From Oscillospiraceae bacterium (GTDB taxonomy: Bacteria > Bacillota_A > Clostridia > Oscillospirales > Ruminococcaceae): a stretch of 16,130 nucleotides of DNA. Position 1 is the first letter of the stretch, and each line of letters opens with the position of its first letter. Shown here one piece after another: positions 14,940 through 16,130 of the stretch. The stretch lies in contig JAGBFE010000156.1 of the NCBI GenBank assembly GCA_018109965.1, forward strand, positions 1 through 16,130. The letters run 5' to 3'. The translations under genes and the position numbers were made by a program. The notes under the pieces are model-generated. The model did not search any database. It was not told the DNA's origin and was given only the letters and a program-made list of their open reading frames with translations.

Positions 14940-15761
14940 ATGTCAGTTATTTTCACATACAGAGATAATGAAATATACAGTCATCACACTGTTGACGTTA
15001 TTCCTAATGCCGATAGTTTTCCGATGCATGCACATGAATGGATGGAAATTTTCTATATCATTTCAGGCAACGGAAATTATCTTGTTGAAGGCAATCAATA
15101 TCAACTGAAACCAAATGACATATTTATTATGCGTTCATCAGAAGCTCACAGATTGCTTATTGATTCATCTCAGGCTTATGAACGTATTGCCATACACTTT
15201 TCACCTGCGTTAATTGCCAAGGTTGACCCTAACTTATGGCTGCTCAGACCTTTTGTGGACCGCCAGCTTGGACAGATGAACCGATTTGCCGGTGATGATT
15301 CACGATTTGAAAACATGCGCAAGGCTTTTGCTGATTATAATTTTGATCACATCAGTGATATACATCTGAACATAATGGGACGTCTGCTGATGTTTCTGAC
15401 TTCTCTTAACGGTGTATATGAGACAACATCAATGCATCACACACCGGAACAAGGCATTCAAAGTCAGCTTGTAAGCTATGTTAACGAACATATGTTTGAA
15501 CATATTTCCCTGCAGTCTGTTTCGGAACATTTTTATTTAAGCCAGTCGCAGATAAGAAGACTGTTTCAGCGGGCAACAGGCTCACCTTTGTGGGAATACG
15601 TTAAAATCAAAAGACTTTTGGCTGCCCGTGCAATGATTCAGCGTGGAGAAAACGCCAACACCGCCTGTCACACCTGTGGTTTTTCTGATTACTCTGCATT
15701 TTTCAGAGCATACCGTTCATATTTTGGACACTCTCCCCGTGAAGACGCGCCCGAAAACTAA
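14940..15761 (+). CDS. AraC-family transcriptional regulator
   Basis: This 273-residue regulator probably controls the divergent kinase-to-uxaC operon and perhaps the GH2 and transporter genes. The N-terminal cupin effector domain covers about 10-95, with the sugar-pocket signature MHAHEWMEIFYI at 29-40 and GNGNYLVEG. The C-terminal double helix-turn-helix covers about 173-268. Its first helix-turn-helix is around LQSVSEHFYLSQSQIRRLF. The second ends in the family signature CGFSDYSAFFRAYRSYFG followed by HSP. The start is supported by GGGAG five bases upstream. The likely effector, from gene context, is a hexuronate or an intermediate of its breakdown; the sequence does not show which. A strong terminator follows. 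Confidence 0.93.
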   Translation: MSVIFTYRDNEIYSHHTVDVIPNADSFPMHAHEWMEIFYIISGNGNYLVEGNQYQLKPNDIFIMRSSEAHRLLIDSSQAYERIAIHFSPALIAKVDPNLWLLRPFVDRQLGQMNRFAGDDSRFENMRKAFADYNFDHISDIHLNIMGRLLMFLTSLNGVYETTSMHHTPEQGIQSQLVSYVNEHMFEHISLQSVSEHFYLSQSQIRRLFQRATGSPLWEYVKIKRLLAARAMIQRGENANTACHTCGFSDYSAFFRAYRSYFGHSPREDAPEN

Positions 15762-15767
15762 TATCTG

Positions 15768-15798
15768 TACGCTATACCTCATAAACAGGTATAGCGTA
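15768..15798 (+). terminator. Intrinsic terminator after the AraC-type gene
   Basis: A perfect 12-bp stem (TACGCTATACCT at 15768-15779 with 15787-15798) has a 7-base loop and is followed by TTTTTATTT. It starts seven bases after the regulator's stop. On the minus strand no good T-run follows, so it is a weaker stop for the converging transporter gene. Confidence 0.9.
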
Positions 15799-15805
15799 TT
15801 TTTAT

Positions 15806-16130
15806 TTATAAATCCTCAACTGTCTGCCATTTAGCCATTGCTTCTTCAAGTGTCATACCCTGTGCAATGCCTTCTTTTCTTGCATTGTTGATAGCCTGGA
15901 TTTCTTTCATTCTTTCACCTGTGAGGTTGTAGCCTTTCATAGCAATCAAAGTTGCAATCCACGCAAGCATAGGTACTATACAGAACAGAATAATAACCAC
16001 CCAGTTCATACCAGGTGCATATGGTGTTGTACTGTCAGGCAATGTTGCAATTCCTATTGCTGCAACTGCCACACCAACAATTGTAGACCCAAGGGAACTT
16101 ACAAGTTTATCTACAAGAGAAAACAAAGTG
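15806..16130 (-). CDS. GPH-family sugar/glucuronide:cation symporter, C-terminal part
   Basis: Only the last 108 or so codons of this gene are in the window; the reading frame stays open to the right edge, so the true start lies beyond it. Two membrane helices are visible, about 10-28 and 40-62 counted from residue F at 16123. A charged cytosolic tail follows, of the form GYNLTGERMKEIQ...EGIAQGMTLEEAM. This tail and the preceding SLVDKLVSSLGS segment resemble the C-terminus of glycoside-pentoside-hexuronide (MelB/UidB-type) transporters. These carry sugars or glucuronides with Na+ or H+ across the membrane. Lying beside the regulator and the glucuronate genes, uptake of a glucuronide or hexuronate is a reasonable guess. 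It converges on the AraC-type gene. Confidence 0.7.
   Translation of the reverse strand, partial: TLFSLVDKLVSSLGSTIVGVAVAAIGIATLPDSTTPYAPGMNWVVIILFCIVPMLAWIATLIAMKGYNLTGERMKEIQAINNARKEGIAQGMTLEEAMAKWQTVEDL

Noticed and set aside
1..16130. CRISPR array, tRNA or rRNA genes
   Set aside because: No regularly spaced repeats, and no tRNA cloverleaf or rRNA-like stretches were found on either strand by reading.

Overview
The window reads as AT-rich chromosomal DNA from an anaerobic Gram-positive bacterium of the Clostridia type, possibly a gut Oscillospiraceae/Ruminococcaceae relative. The basis is strong AGGAGG-type ribosome binding sites, occasional TTG starts, intrinsic terminators, and the queA-tgt-yajC-TIGR04086 gene order common in Firmicutes. 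The genus cannot be fixed from sequence reading alone. No tRNA, rRNA, CRISPR array or insertion sequence was seen.

Left part (1-5582). An unassigned leader with a perfect 13-bp hairpin precedes a Xer-type tyrosine recombinase on the + strand. It converges with a minus-strand block. In transcription order that block is: an alpha/beta hydrolase under its own promoter; then queA, tgt and yajC behind a good sigma-A type promoter; then two small membrane proteins. Between yajC and the first of these membrane proteins lies a long hairpin that contains the downstream gene's Shine-Dalgarno sequence.

Right part (5628-16130). This is a hexuronate/glucuronide module. A six-gene minus-strand operon runs PfkB-family sugar kinase, 6-phosphogluconate dehydrogenase (gnd), Cof-type HAD phosphatase, SDR fructuronate reductase (uxuB/yjmF type), LarA-family nickel-pincer racemase/epimerase, and glucuronate isomerase (uxaC). 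A terminator follows. Next is a separate unit for a glycoside hydrolase family 2 enzyme with a palindrome over its -10 element. Divergent from the kinase is an AraC-family regulator. At the right edge is the C-terminus of a GPH-type (glycoside-pentoside-hexuronide) transporter.

Main interpretation. The operon contains no mannonate dehydratase (uxuA) and no KDPG aldolase. It does contain a LarA-family epimerase and a 6-phosphogluconate dehydrogenase. D-mannonate and D-gluconate differ only at C2, the carbon a 2-hydroxyacid epimerase would invert. The simplest reading is a route glucuronide -> glucuronate -> fructuronate -> mannonate -> gluconate -> 6-phosphogluconate -> ribulose 5-phosphate + CO2, feeding hexuronates into the pentose phosphate pathway instead of the Ashwell/KDG route. 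Both dehydrogenases carry an acidic residue at the end of the second Rossmann strand, so the route may be closed on NAD(H). Enzyme families are well supported. The pathway, the gluconate specificity of the kinase and the coenzyme preference are inference.
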